A stretch of DNA of 64,000 bases from Posidonia oceanica. Taxonomy: Eukaryota > Streptophyta > Magnoliopsida > Alismatales > Posidoniaceae. Shown in pieces: positions 43,375 through 55,770 of this stretch. The number at the start of each line of letters is the position of its first letter. Positions within the stretch are counted from its first letter, which is position 1. A program made the translations under genes and the position numbers. The DNA lies in contig JAZBRS010000020.1 of assembly GCA_037176725.1 (NCBI GenBank), positions 91,334,001 to 91,398,000 on the forward strand, in the 5' to 3' direction. The notes under the pieces are model-generated. The model saw nothing but the letters and a program-made list of their open reading frames with translations, was not told the DNA's origin and ran no database searches.

Positions 43375-46095
43375 CTACTCTGCTGCTGCTGCATTTACTG
43401 CTGATGCTCTCCCCTCTGGGTCTTCTAGTGTGCTTGTGGAGGATATGCCGGACTGGCGGCTGATCTGGTCACTGCCGCTCGATGCATTGCTCAAGTGAGG
43501 CATGGGTTGCACAAACCACCTAGACCCGCCTTCTGGTTGAAGAGTGATGAGCTCATCTGGTCTAGGGGAGTCCGGCGCTGCTGAGTCTCCTAGGACCATG
43601 ATAGAAGCATGGTCCTCTTGCAGAGGAGGATCCGTAACTACGGCTTTTCCTTTCCTTTCTGCAGCTTGATGGTCTGCCAGGTCTTCTGCTATTGACTTGA
43701 GTTGTTCTTGATAAAGCAACTCTAGGTCGGACATCCAAGAATCGACCTGGGCTTCTATCGCCACTCCTTCTTCTTCGTCTGAGGGGGAGTCGACATAGTA
43801 GGCGCCGGGGGCCTGCGGCACTGGCCCGGCTGCAAGACGGATTGCTGCCCTTGGAGTCTGCATGATCTGGTTCACGGGCGCGTCCGCTGATGGCAGCTCT
43901 GATGTAGATGGCCCAAATAGACAGGTCAGCGGTGCTACTGATGAATAAGCTTCCAGGGTCACTATCGGAGAGTAAGCAGGGGTGCTCTTTGGGGGGCTCA
44001 AGGGCCCGGAGAGTGTAGTGCTCAGTTGGCCTTTTGTATCGGGCCGTAACTGAGAGAGCGCAGCCTCTAACGCCATAGGGTCTTGCCACGAGAGCTGCTG
44101 CGGGTCGTCAGGAGAATGCGGAGCGGACTGGGCCAACTGCATTCCTGAAGATGATGCTGAGGGAGCGGGCTGGGCCATGCTGCCGACTGAGTTGATGGAC
44201 TGCCCCTCCAGAGATGGGGGCAGTGGCACTGATGTTGCAGTGACCGCTGGTAGCGTGCCTGGTTCTGCCAAGAGGAGTGTCTCTGACTCCTGCACTGCTG
44301 CTGACTGTTCTTGAGAAGCTGGTGTGGCTGGAAAAGGATGAGAACTTGCTTTTGCCACAGGGCCTGCTGAACTGCCTGCTGTTTCTGCCAGAGGGAGAGC
44401 TGAATAAACTGACTGTGGGGCCTCTGCTCTGACCACTGTTTCTGCTGAACTGATTGGGACTGCCTCTGTTGCATCAGACTGCTCCTCATCCGAGTAGTAG
44501 TCCTCAACACACACCCAATCCTCTGTCGGCGCTGCGGCTTGGTAGTCAGTTGATCCCAGAATTCCTGCACTGGTAAAGTTAGTGAGGTCTCTGGGAATGG
44601 CTGGTGCACGATCCTTGAGCTGGAAGCAGTGATCTTCGTCGAGCTTTGGTTCGTAGCCGAGACCTTCAGACTTCCTTCGCTCCACTGCTATGATCGGCTC
44701 CGCGATCCCTTGGCCGTGACGCCCGAGTGGCGTACCCTTTGTGTAACCCCACCTGTGACATACATTCTCGACCATTCGAAAGGGGTTACTGTGAACGGCC
44801 AAAGAGTTGACACGTTCAAGATCAGGAACAAAGTTAACTGGCTCGCACCGGTTAACGCGATAGAGGGTTTCAGAAGTCTCAGGGTCAAATGGGATGGATT
44901 GCGAAGACACGGGAGAAACTGCTTCAATCCGCTCCTTCTCAAAGTTTTCCGCCATGACGACAATGACATCATCGCCACGACGGTACTTTATCATTCGATG
45001 GAGGGTCGAAGGAAGGACCTGATGCTTGTGAAGCCAAGGGCGCCCAAGCAGAAGATTGAAGTTAGGCTTCAAGTCGACGACATAGAATTCTACGTCAAAG
45101 ACGATCGGGCCGATAGCCAGAGGGATAATCAGAATCCCTAGAGCGTCATGGTGAGTGTTGTCAAAAGCAGTCATTCCCTTCACGGCTGGCGTGATATCCT
45201 CGGCTTTGAATCCGAGCTTGGTTGCTGTACGCAAGGGGCAGACGTTAAGGCCTGACCCGTTATCAACCAGTGTCAGGGGAATGCGAAAGTTTTTGAACTG
45301 TACCGTGACGAATAGGGGCTGGTTGTGATTAATCCCTGCCGGAGGCAGCTCATCACTCGTAAAAGAGATGACCTGGGGCTCCGCGATTAACCCAACCATG
45401 CTCTCCAAGGCAGAAGGCTCAATGGACTGGGACACACGAGCAGCCTGGAACACACGAAGAAAAGCCTCGCGATGTTCGGCAGAAGTGTGGATCAAATCCC
45501 AGATGGAGATGTCAGCTTTAACCTTCTTAAGCTGGGAGGTTAGGTCTGCTCTAGGTTGGTCTCTCCTAACAGCTGGAGGGGTGATTCTAGCAGGTTCTAC
45601 AGGGGTAGTGGCAGGAAGCTGGGTTACTACAGGCCGGCTAGGGGCTTGGCTAACTACAAGCTGATCTGGGGCTGGATTTGCTGAGGGTTGGCCTGAGGAT
45701 GGGGGTATAACAGGTCTGGGATGAGTTGGCCTAGTTGCCGGTGCTGGGGGCCTGTAAATCCTCCCCGATCGCGTTACTTCCGCGCACATTTCTATGGCGT
45801 AGCTGTAAGGGACGCGATGGGTGTCCATGGTCAAGTTAATGACGACTGGAGCATGTGCTGCGAGCACAGGAGGGGTTACAGGGGGACCTACAGGATACTG
45901 AGGTCTGTCTAAGGGATATGGTTGTTGGGGTGGGAAGGCTGGGGCAGGTTGAGGTCTGCCTAGAAGGTGTGGTTGAGGTCGCCCTAGAAGGTGAATGGGA
46001 GAACTAGGCTGGGCCCTGGCTAAAAGGTGTACGGGAGATTGAGCCTGAGGGAGCACGGTGGGAGACGCGCGAGGGCGCTCCGGCCTGGCACGCGG
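43375..46095 (-). CDS. E4 protease region with G-patch-like segment
   Basis: Same frame as gag and pol, bounded by TGA (46098-46096) and TAG (43377-43375). Residues are counted from 46056. A Pro-rich linker comes first. A PMD-independent segment ISIWDLIHTSAEHREAFL follows (about 183-200). Then comes a retropepsin-like core with LTLVDNGSGLNVCPL (DNG at about 265-267) and LLLGRPW (about 335-341). A G-patch-like RWGYTKGTPLGRHGQG (about 435-450) follows, then a long Ser/Pro/Gln/Ala-rich acidic tail. The DNG in place of DTG is common among Tat-type proteases. Confidence 0.8.
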   Translation of the reverse strand, partial: PRARPERPRASPTVLPQAQSPVHLLARAQPSSPIHLLGRPQPHLLGRPQPAPAFPPQQPYPLDRPQYPVGPPVTPPVLAAHAPVVINLTMDTHRVPYSYAIEMCAEVTRSGRIYRPPAPATRPTHPRPVIPPSSGQPSANPAPDQLVVSQAPSRPVVTQLPATTPVEPARITPPAVRRDQPRADLTSQLKKVKADISIWDLIHTSAEHREAFLRVFQAARVSQSIEPSALESMVGLIAEPQVISFTSDELPPAGINHNQPLFVTVQFKNFRIPLTLVDNGSGLNVCPLRTATKLGFKAEDITPAVKGMTAFDNTHHDALGILIIPLAIGPIVFDVEFYVVDLKPNFNLLLGRPWLHKHQVLPSTLHRMIKYRRGDDVIVVMAENFEKERIEAVSPVSSQSIPFDPETSETLYRVNRCEPVNFVPDLERVNSLAVHSNPFRMVENVCHRWGYTKGTPLGRHGQGIAEPIIAVERRKSEGLGYEPKLDEDHCFQLKDRAPAIPRDLTNFTSAGILGSTDYQAAAPTEDWVCVEDYYSDEEQSDATEAVPISSAETVVRAEAPQSVYSALPLAETAGSSAGPVAKASSHPFPATPASQEQSAAVQESETLLLAEPGTLPAVTATSVPLPPSLEGQSINSVGSMAQPAPSASSSGMQLAQSAPHSPDDPQQLSWQDPMALEAALSQLRPDTKGQLSTTLSGPLSPPKSTPAYSPIVTLEAYSSVAPLTCLFGPSTSELPSADAPVNQIMQTPRAAIRLAAGPVPQAPGAYYVDSPSDEEEGVAIEAQVDSWMSDLELLYQEQLKSIAEDLADHQAAERKGKAVVTDPPLQEDHASIMVLGDSAAPDSPRPDELITLQPEGGSRWFVQPMPHLSNASSGSDQISRQSGISSTSTLEDPEGRASAVNAAAAE

Positions 46096-48468
46096 TCAGA
46101 TCAAATGGATTCCCGACTCGGAGCCGGCAACTGCCGCCAAATAGAGATTGACTGGGAAAGGCTCAGAGAGGTCAGAGATAAGATCAGAAGGGTCCACTAC
46201 AGAGGTAGCGGGCCCAGAGGGAAAGACAGAGTGGACGCCTGAGGTTCCCGCCCTTCCCGGATAAGAGTGCTCCGGTAAAGGTTGGCGGACGATGCCAGAA
46301 TGCGGGGGAACAGCTGGAGATGCAGATGCATGGGTGCGTGCTTGAGTGGAAGCCTCGTGCGTGTCGATCACAATCGTTCCCAATTCGATCAGGTCCTGAA
46401 TTGCGTTCCGCAGGGAGAAGCAATTATCCGTCGAATGCCCGACGCTTCGATGGAAATTGCAGAAGAGGTCCGGCCTAAACCAATGCGGCAGAGGGCTTGG
46501 CGGCGGACGAACCTCCGGGAACTTCAGGAGCGATGCCACCTTTGGCAAGATGACCGTGAGTGGTTCCACCAGTGGGGTGAAATTCTGCCTCTCAGCGGGT
46601 GGTCTTCTTTGCCTTGGGCCTTGCTGAACCGGTGCGGCAGGATAGACCGGTCTAGCGGTGGTTGTGATGTGCGGTGTGTGCGGGATCCTAGGTGCAGGAG
46701 CGTACACCACCTGAGCTGGGGCAGGCCGAGACGGCAAGCGAACAGGCACAGCAGGAGAATCGACGAATGCAACAGCGGGTTTCGGCGAGTCCTTCCTCTT
46801 CGGGCGGTTGTTGTTGCTGCCGCTGTTGTTGTTGTTGGAGGTGCTGCTGTTGGCACTGTTGCTGCTTATCACTGCCTGCTTAGCGAACGCAGAGAGAGCT
46901 GGGAAGTTGCCACTCCGCAAAGAACTCTCCACGCGCGCTCCAGCTCTGATGAGTGCCGCAAAAGTAGTGACTGGTTGAATGCTAAGCAAAGCTCCGAGAG
47001 ACGGCTGCGCCCCTTTGATAACGATCTCGATAGATTCCTCGTCAGAGGGTCTATCCCGAACCTGAGAGGCAAGGGCGCGCCAGCGGCCGACGTACTCCCC
47101 GAACGGCTCGCCAGAGTTCTGCTTGATGGCGATCAAGTCCGCCCTCTTTGGGACAAGATCGAGGTTGAAGGAGTATTGCTCCAGGAACGCCTGACTGAGG
47201 TCGTTCCAAGTCTTGATGGCTGACATATCGAGTGATGTGAACCACTTGAGCGCCGGCCTGGTCAAACTCTTCTGGAACAAACGGATCAGCAACCTCTCGT
47301 CAGCCTGAAGCTGAGCGAGATCACCGCAATACGCCTTCAGGTGTGCTACAGGGCAGCCCCTACCATTTTACTTCTCGAAGTCCGGGATTTTGAACTTCGG
47401 AGGGAGTACCGCCTCTGGAAAGCAACAGAGGTCTCGGAATTGGTAGGTCTGGTGCTCAGTACCCTGCACTAGTCGTAGTGCCTTCTCCAAGACGTCCATC
47501 CGGTTGTTGATGGGGTCTGGAATTGCTGCTGTAGGAGAGGGATCAGCAGGGGTAGCGAGCACATACGCCGAATGGGTCGCACCTAAGTGCTCCTCCGGAT
47601 CTACCATAGCGTCGCCTGGTGGAGCAACGGGATGGCCGGCGTATCCGTGCTAGGGGATAGTGTATGCAGGAGTGTATGCAGGATGCTGGACTTGAGGGAG
47701 AGGAGAAGAATAAATGCCATGCTGTGCTGGGACAGGGGTAGGATGGCGGAGCACCAGTTGCTGTGCAGGCGGGGTGCCAGACAGCGAGCCAGTGAGGTAC
47801 TGGGCTCCAGCCGATCCGAAGGGTTGACCACCAGAAGGAAGTGGAGCATGCTGTGCCAAGTGTTGTGCAGGAGGAGGCGGTAAACGAGCCCCCATCGTCG
47901 GAACCGTGAGCAGTTGCGACGATGGTCGAGGCGGAGGTGCAGGGGTCGATGCAAGGAATGCAGGAACTGGCCTCGGAGGAACCTCAGGGACGACAGAGAC
48001 AGAAGAAGGACGAACTGATAGAGCCATGCCCTGCAGTCTCTAGGCGAGCTCCATCAGATGCTGGTACTGCGCCTCGGGCGTCTCGCCAGTGGGGACGCTG
48101 AAGTGCAGTGCCGGCGGCGGCTGAGAAATAAGTGGCACAGACACAGACTGTCCGGGAGGGAAGGATTCTACAGAGAAGGTCGCAGCAGCGGTGGAAGGGA
48201 TGTCGAAAGCGACGTATCCCTGGGACGGAGGGGGCAGTGGCGTCTCCGGAGCGCGAGTAACGGCCGTCAAGATAGATTCGGCGACCGGATCCGGGGGAAG
48301 GGAGGCTTGCCACTGTCCCGGGGTGTACTGAGAACCTAGAGACGTCAGAGGAGGAAACCCTGGCGTCGGAGGGGGAACAAGTGGGACAGAAAGAGCAACC
48401 GGGGGGGCCAGAACGGAAACACCCTCCGTGACGGGAGTAAAAGAAGGCTCACTAACGTACTGGGCCAT
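46096..48468 (-). pseudogene. gag: E4 gag with in-frame stop codons
   Basis: Probable ATG at 48468 (MAQYVSEPSF), the first ATG of this frame after the leader. One frame holds a Pro/Ser-rich N-terminus, the capsid core (LIRLFQKSLTRPALKWFTSL, near 47290-47230) and a nucleocapsid-like FCNFHRSVGHSTDNC motif (CxxHx4... type, near 46455). It is interrupted by TAG 48042-48040, TAG 47652-47650, TAA 47370-47368 and, at its junction with pro, TGA 46098-46096. The TAA replaces a Tyr that is present in E3. Either this copy is dead for Gag, or some stops are read through or removed by splicing. Confidence 0.85.
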
Positions 48469-49780
48469 TGCTGACCTAGAGCGTGTGAGAACTGGGCTGC
48501 GATGGGTATTCAAGCGATGCTTCCTAAGAGGAGCTATCGTCGCAAGTGCGGATAGCTCGGAATGGGAATGGTCGCGAACTAAGTCGCAAAAGGGGGTCAA
48601 CGAGGGTCGGTACTCAAGCTCTGGCAAAGGGAACTCGCTTACCGATCACGCTGACACAACAGAAGGAAATTAGGGTTAGAAACTAGAGGATGAATGCAAA
48701 TGAGTTAGTTAAGTGGCGTGAATGATATGCATGCTTTCTAGTATGCCCCCCTCACCTAACTAGTGTGTCCTAGTAAGGTTGTCTACTCTGGGTATCCCTG
48801 GGTGTACGGGTCACCGACTCAGGTCAGAAAAAGTAGGTCCCCTGTCTAACTCCCGGCCCAAAGCTCAGGTAATGACAGGGTGGTGCGTTAGTGGCCTCTA
48901 CCCCGCCAAAGCGTGGGTGGTACCCTCTACTAACACCGACACGACCCCCGGACAAGGAGGGGACGGACCGACCAACTTATGCCACGCCCAAAGCAGTGGA
49001 ACAAGAGGCCGGAATCGTCCTTCGCAGACTAGTAGGTGGACTCAGAGGAGAAGAATGCATGCCCTATATGATGCTTATGCAAATGATTAGAGTTTTTTAT
49101 CTTGCACATTTTATTAACCAAAAAGGGAGTGAAGGATTGTTTGTAGTCTCTAGTTGCCCCTAGAGGTTCTTTTTACTTGCATTTTTTAGTTAACCATGGG
49201 GGAAGCAGACAAGTCTCTACTATCCTAAGCATGGCAAGTGCGAAAGGGAAGAAAATCAGTCAAAATGGCAAGCAACCATCATACAACACAACAAAAGGCA
49301 TGTTCATGGCATGTGCGAGTGTTTGTGAATATGATGGTGAAAAAGAAGCATTCATCAAGTCAAAAGGCACGTAGGCATAGTATGTGCGTGTGTAGTGGCA
49401 TAGCAAGAGTGTAAAAGAAGCATTCAACATCCAAAAAGCATGTATTTTAGCCAAACAAAGTATGTAGACATGCAATGTGCAAGAATTAAAGCAATAATAA
49501 GCAAGTAAGGCAAAACAAGGTAAAAGTAAGCAGACTGTAAAAGAAATAGGAGTATAAGCAAGACAATAGGTAAATAAACAAGCAAATAAGCGAAGCCAGG
49601 TAAAAGAAAGCGCAAACCGAGGCGAAAGAGGTGCAAAACCCAAGCAAAGTAGCCACGAAGCGACTTGCTAGGGGTTTGCACAGAAAGGCGAGCAAAACAG
49701 GCAAGAAAGGCACACAAGGTAGACAAAACTACAAAACAAGCGAGCGAAAAGCCGAGAACGAAAGCCGGAGTCTAGTCTAA
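48469..49780 (-). other. E4 5' leader (non-coding)
   Basis: Leader between PBS and gag. The part 49010-48780 is conserved with the E3 leader (15580-15800). The remainder near the LTR (49740-49200) is rich in GCTT/TTTGCTT words, like E3 14925-15300. No gene is supported. Confidence 0.6.
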
Positions 49781-49798
49781 TCCCCAGCGGAGTCGCCA
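49781..49798 (-). other. E4 primer-binding site (tRNA-Arg)
   Basis: In sense direction, TGGCGACTCCGCTGGGGA begins one base after the 5' LTR. It is complementary to the 3' end of plant tRNA-Arg(ACG) including CCA, with one mismatch. This is the PBS type known for Ogre elements. Confidence 0.85.
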
Positions 49799-49799
49799 C

Positions 49800-52700
49800 T
49801 GTAGCGATCCCGATCGGAACCAGGCTCGCTATTTAGCGGCGATTGAGATCCGAGGAAGAGGCTCAACTCGAAAAACACTTAAAATCGAGGAGAAAAAGGA
49901 AAAGATAAGACAAATCAGAGTCGCCACCACGTCTATTAACGGAAGACGAGGAAAACCGGGGTAATGCGTGAATTAACGCGCAAAACCGAGCGATAAATGC
50001 AAAGCAAAGCAATGCAAAGGGAAACAAATGCAAACAAATGCAAATGAGATGACTCTAGCCTAGGATAAGGGCGGTACGGTCATTGCGGGCCAAAAGACAG
50101 GGTAAGGACTCCTGTTACGTGCGGGGAAGGTATTAGGCACCCCCGACACGCCCGAAAATCGGTCTTTCTAGTCTTACGCTCGCATACGCAGAAAGATGCA
50201 GGATTGAATGCCTATGTGCCTATGAATGCCTAAATGAATGCTCATGGAGTGCTCTAAGTGGGAAGAAACGATGCAAGGAAGTAAACGTGCTCTCTAAGTG
50301 CTCAGCTGCGCTATCTGTGTTCCGAACCAGGCGTAACCTAGCTCGTGAGAACTCCAGGCAGTAAGCATCACAGCCCTATATGCAAATGCAAGCGAGAAAA
50401 CAAAACAGCGTGAAAACCATGCAATGGGATCGACATGCAAGAGAAAACGGCGCGAAACACGCAAAACGAGGCGGGGAGCGAACAACGCACGCAAAACGAT
50501 GCAAAAGAGCGAAATCGTCACGCAAAACGAGCGGAAAACAAGGCAGCACGCAAAACGAGACAAGAGAGCAAGAAGGTACGCAAAACAGGACGAGAAAACA
50601 GAATGGTATGCAAAACGGGGCGAAGGAATAAAACCGGCACGCAAAACGAACGAGAAGGCAAGACAGTGCGCAAAACGAGACAAGAAAACAGATGGGCACG
50701 CAAAACGGAGCGAAAACGAGGGCGGGCACGCGAAACGGTGCCAAAACAGCGAAGCAAAAACCTCGAAAGAGCCATGCAAATGCGAGGATGCAGAAAGAGA
50801 TTAAAAGGGGTCGAAGGGGAGGCAAGACAACGCGTGTATAAGAACAAACGCTGTTTAGGACCGCTCAGAGTAGGTGTGAAGACCTACTGAGGGGAGAAGG
50901 GGCAAATGGAGGGATTACCACCTCTTTGCGACTGTTTCCCACTAAACCGTTCCACGGTGTGTCTCGCATGCTGCCCAAAGCTCGCGATGCGATCGGATCG
51001 TGGAAAAAGGGGAAGAAAGTCACATAAAGTGGCAAATCCAGGGAGAACGCAACACGAAACACACAGAGAAACGCGAAACGAGGATTTGAATAGACAAGCA
51101 GAAAGGGGAAGTCCTATTCTACATGCTCAAAGAGACAGAAAGCGAAAATAAGGAAAACTGTGCAAATGCCATGCAAATGAATGCAATGCAGGGGTTCAGG
51201 AGGACATACCAGGAAATCCGGGAGCCTGATCTGAAATCTGTCTGGTCTATGCTGAAGAGCGCTTCGCTGCGGTCGCTTGGGCAGCTCACTTGAGAAGATC
51301 CAACGGCCGGATTGGAAGATATCGCAGCTCCAAGGCAGAAGGGCCAGAACAGAGGAGAAGAACAGATCTAGGTGTTCAGGAGGTCCTAGGGATGTGCAAA
51401 AGGGGCCTCCCAAGTGAAAGGGAGCTAGAAGTGCTTAGTGTGTGCAAGAAGATGCTAAAATGCAAGACTAAATGAGTGCAGGATGCATGCAAAAGCAAGA
51501 AAAGCAAAGAGAAGTAATTTGAGAAAAACCAGGAGTTCAGAAAGCATCTTGAAAAAGAAGAGGGGATAAAAGTGCAAATTTCCCAGAAAACAGGGTCCCA
51601 GGGAGGATTTTGAAAACAAGGGAAGACAAGGGTCTATTTGGCAAAAAAACTAGGCTCAGAAAGGTGTTTTGAAAAGAAGGTATGCTTTGAAAGAGATTTT
51701 GAAACCAAAAGGGGTCAGAGTGCAATTTTGAAAAAATCTAGGGTCTAAAATGCAAATTTTCCAGAAAACAAGGTCCTGGGGAGTCTGGGGGTACTAGTGG
51801 AAGGTCTGTATGAAGTTTGGTGGGCATAGGGGCTAAAATGCAACCTAGGGGCAAAATGGTCTTTTCACATGATTTTTAAAGCATGCAGGGACCTAAGTGT
51901 GGTTTTGCAATCATGCAGGGGTTGAAAATGCAATTTAGTATGGAAAATATGCTCTGAAAATTAAATGACAAGACCACAGTGCAATTTCTGGGAAATATGG
52001 GGTTAAAAATGCAATGCAGTAAGTTAAAATGCATGCAGCACAGTTACTGTCCATTTAAAATGGACCTAACTGCAAATATGATAAAGTAGAGGGGCAAATA
52101 TGCAATGCATCAACCAAAAATAAAAATCAGAACCTAAGTTTCTACAGTGCATGGACTTAAATGCAAAAACAGAAAAATGCAGGGACTTGGAATGCAATGC
52201 AGTATGCAAAAATAAAAAAATAATCCTAAGTTCTAACAGTGCATGGGACTTAAATGCAAAAATGAAAACATGCAAGGGGCCAGGATGCAATGCAGTATGG
52301 TAAAATATGAGTAAATAAATGAACTGACTTGGTACAGGACTTAAGTGCAAAAAAAGAAAACAGGAGGACTAAACTGCAAAATATCATAACAGCACAGCAC
52401 AGTAAATGGTTCTACTTGCAAATACAGAAAACTATAAACAGAATATGCAATTTAGCAAAGTATTTAATTAAAAACCAAGCAGAATAAATGAAATAAGGAC
52501 TGGAATGCAAAAATGAGGAAACTTAGGACAGACATGCAATATTTACCCTAAAACTATATAAACTGAAAAATAAGCAAACAGTGTTGATCGTCGACGGCGA
52601 CGATCACTGTAGCACGAAGCTTCCAGAGCTCGTGCCGTCGACGGGGGAGGCTGAGGATGCGCGGGAAGGCGGAGGGCGACGTCGGCGATCGTCCGGAGCT

Positions 52701-55700
52701 CCGGGGGTCGACTGGAGCTCGCTCTGCTGGTCGGAGTGTCCGGAGAAAAAGCAGCCGGCGCCGGAGAAGGAGGACTGTCCGGCGAGCTGACGACGGAGCA
52801 GGAGGACCGGAAAACCCATTCTAAAGGCTGGGGAAGCAAGAGAAGAAGGAGAGGAAGCTAGGGGAAGCAGTGATTACCTTTTCCCGCGCCTGAGTCACTC
52901 CCCCGACGTCAGTGACTTCAGCTGTCGCCGGTGGAGGCCGTCTGGTTGCTGCAGACGTTGCCGGCTGCTCGCGGAGGTTGGAATCACTTCAGAACGTCCC
53001 TCCGGTGCTTCCTGATCAACCGGACCGAAGTTCTGCAGCTCAGGTAACGTTTTGGCTTTTCTGGGTTCAGAGGATGCTGCCGGAGGTCGAGGGAGGTGTC
53101 CGCTGCTCGTCGGCTTGGATGGAGCGTTCTGGGAGATTGCTGGAGGTGCGAGGAGTGGTTCTGGGTGGTTGAATTGTTTTTTGGGAGGCTGTAGATGGAG
53201 ATTGGTAGTCGGCTGGTTTTCTGATCAGTGAGTGGCGTAAGTGTTTGTGGTGGAGTTTGGAAGCTGTGGTGAACGGTTGGGTTCGAGGCCGGGGGCTTTA
53301 GAAAGGTGGAGGCCTGGTGAGTGGCTAGGTGAAGTTTGGGGGGGAGTTGCGAGCTGGAGTGATGGGAATTGTGAGAGAATGGAGCTGGGTTGCAGGTCTG
53401 GTGATCAGGGTGTCTCTGGGTGGTTTTAGGTGGTTTCAGTGGGTGGAATGGCCGGAGAATGAGGCTGGGAAATGGCTGGGTTTTGGGTGAACTTGGGGGA
53501 GCAATGGGGAGAAGTGTGATGGCAGGAGGTGGGTCTGGTTTACTGGAAAAGGGAGAGGAGGTTTTGCTGAAGGTTTCGGCAGAGAAAGGGAAGGGAATTG
53601 GGTGGAGGAGGCTGGGGGATTGGAGTCTCTCTCCGGGATGCAGAGGTGACTCCCAAACCACTCTCTCTAGCCACTCTCTCTTCTGGAAGTGGAGGAGACA
53701 GAGAAGAAAAGGGATGAGTTGCAGGTGGAAGAATTGCAAAGGAAATGGCTCTCTGGAATTGGATTCAACTCTGGGTTCCTCTCTGAGTTCGCTCTAAAGC
53801 TGAAGGTTGTTCGCTCCCGGTTCTGCACTGAAGGTCTCGGCTTTTTTTTGGATTGAAGGAGGGTCGGAGGATTATATCTGGGGAGCGGAGGCTGCTGGCG
53901 CGCGGGGGAACTTTCAAATTCGGTCGGCGGCCACTGCAGCAGAGAAGATTGAGGCGACCGGCTCCGGAAAAGCTGCTGAGACGGGGAGATGGCGAGCTGC
54001 TGTAGATTGAAAGGATTGAGCTTCAAAATTTGAATGGGGAGGGAAGGCTGTAGCAGCAGCTCGCGGGAGAAAACCGGCGGAAGAGAAAAAAAAGCAGAAG
54101 GTTGGAGGAGGAAGAAGGGTGGGGATGGCGCGTGGGCCGGACCGTGCGGGGGCCGAAAAAAAGAAATAAAAAAAAAGAGAAACGGGCCAGTTTGAGCCCA
54201 GTAAGAAAAGAAAAAAAAGGAGGAAGAAGGAGAATAAGGAAGAAAGAGAGGGTAGAATGGGGAAATAAAATAGGTAAAGATAAACTAAAAATTAAATAAA
54301 AATGCCAGAAGGGTTGTGCTGTAGGTTAGGATTTTAATTAAGATTTTTAATGGTTATTTTGAGTTGATTAATGTGTTTTGGGCTTGATTAGGGTTTTAGG
54401 ACTTTGGTTTTGTTCTTAATTGGTTTTCACTTGTTTAAATGTTTGTTAATCCCTTTTTAAATTATTTTAAAAATTTTATTTCTTTTGTTGGACACTTAGG
54501 GTATTGATTAGGATTTTTCAGGATTTATTTCGTATTATTTTAGGGTTGGTTTTAGATTTTAAAGTTGTAGTCTTCTTAGGGTTTTTCTTTCTTAAGTCTT
54601 TTAAGTTATGTCTTGATTTTTTATTTAAGGATTTTTCTTGAAGTTTTTAGTTGGATTTTTTTTGGTTTGATAGGGTGTTTTTAAGCTTTTCAGATGTGTT
54701 TTCTTTTCTTTTTTTTTTTTTAATTAAGTTTTTACTTGTTTTTCTTATGTTTGTTAGGTTAAGTCTTTTGCCTTTCTTAATTACTTGTTCTAGTATTTGA
54801 TTTTTTAATTCTTCTTTTTGGGTTTGTTTTTTAATTCCTCTGATGGGTTTTTACCTTTGGTGGTTCTTGATTTTATTTTAGCTTTTTCTTTGATTTTTCA
54901 GTGTTTTCTTTTGATTTGTTTTGCATTTTTTAGTTTGCATGCTTGGTTTTCTTTTTAGCTTGCTTAAGTTAAGTTTAAGTTGTTGATTGCTTGTTTAACA
55001 TTTTTAATTGTTTTTCTTAGTGCACTGATTTGTTTGTTTTATGTTTTGAGATTTTACAGATTTTTATGGGTTTTTGTGGATTTTTGCAAAAGGGAGAAAA
55101 GGAAAAGAGAAGGAGGGAAGAAATGGAATAAAAAGGGGAATAAAAGGGAAAAGGATAGATTGGAGGAAAACGATTTTTAAAAATTCAGAAAAAGTGTTAA
55201 AAATAAAGTAAAAACCAGGATAAGATAGAGGAAGGGTAGAAGCACAGAGGGGGCCCACAGCCAGACCCAAAAAAGGATGAGAAGGGGGGAAAAAGGGAGA
55301 TGATAATCAGGAGAGAGAGAGGAGAGAGAAAACGATAATCCCGGAGAGAGAAAAGGATAATTTGAGTGAATGAAGGTCTTAATGGTCTTGGAATGGGGTG
55401 AAAATTGGTGGGTGGGTAGTCTAAGTTTTGAAGTCTTCGGTCTGAAATTTTGGTTTGATTTTAAGGAGGTTTTGGAGGGGTTTCAAGGTGTAGGAGAAGG
55501 ACAGTTTCACCTAAGTTTTCTAGGGTTTTTGGGAATGGGTCAGGCTTGGAAATTCCTAGGTTTTTGGGTAGGTTTGTTGAGTGGATAGTGGTGGGTTTTC
55601 CTATGAATTTTGGTTAGGTTTTGAGGTTGGGAAGGGGGGTAGAGGTTTAGGCCAAAATGGGCTGATTTTGAAGGGTTGAGAGGAGGGTTAGGGTTAGGGT

Positions 55701-55770
55701 TTGGTTGGGGTTTGATCCAGCAATCAAGAGGGCTCCAAGGGTCTAGGCCTGCCAAGATGGGGTGTCAACA
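49800..55770 (-). repeat. E4 5' LTR
   Basis: 5,971 bp, a direct repeat of 27705-33674. By-eye differences include single bases at equivalent places (for example CGGGAAAGG against CGGGGAAGG in the conserved end block) and one extra T in a T run near 54457. The CGTTTTGCGTGC repeats are at 50465-50740 and the telo-box-like segment at 55686-55703. TTATG follows at 55771. Confidence 0.93.

Larger units (their letters stand above)
27705..55770 (-). mobile_element. E4: 28-kb young Tat/Ogre-type element with PMD gene and structured 3' UTR
   Basis: A complete element read on the minus strand: 5' LTR 55770-49800, PBS 49798-49781, leader, gag, pro, pol, a spacer with a long A-rich tract, a PMD gene, a ~3-kb structured 3' UTR, PPT, and 3' LTR 33674-27705. 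Termini are 5'-TGTTGACACCCC and ATCGCTACA-3'. A perfect TTATG duplication flanks it. The two LTRs (5,970 and 5,971 bp) differ at about 30 positions counted by eye, roughly 0.5%. That marks a recent insertion. At 28 kb it is near the upper end of known LTR retrotransposon size. Confidence 0.95.

Noticed and set aside
44629..45141. 170-codon + strand frame over the E4 protease region
   Set aside because: Opposite-strand shadow of a coding frame with recognised protease and G-patch motifs.
46282..47223. 313-codon + strand frame
   Set aside because: Shadow of E4 gag on the opposite strand, with no recognisable domain.
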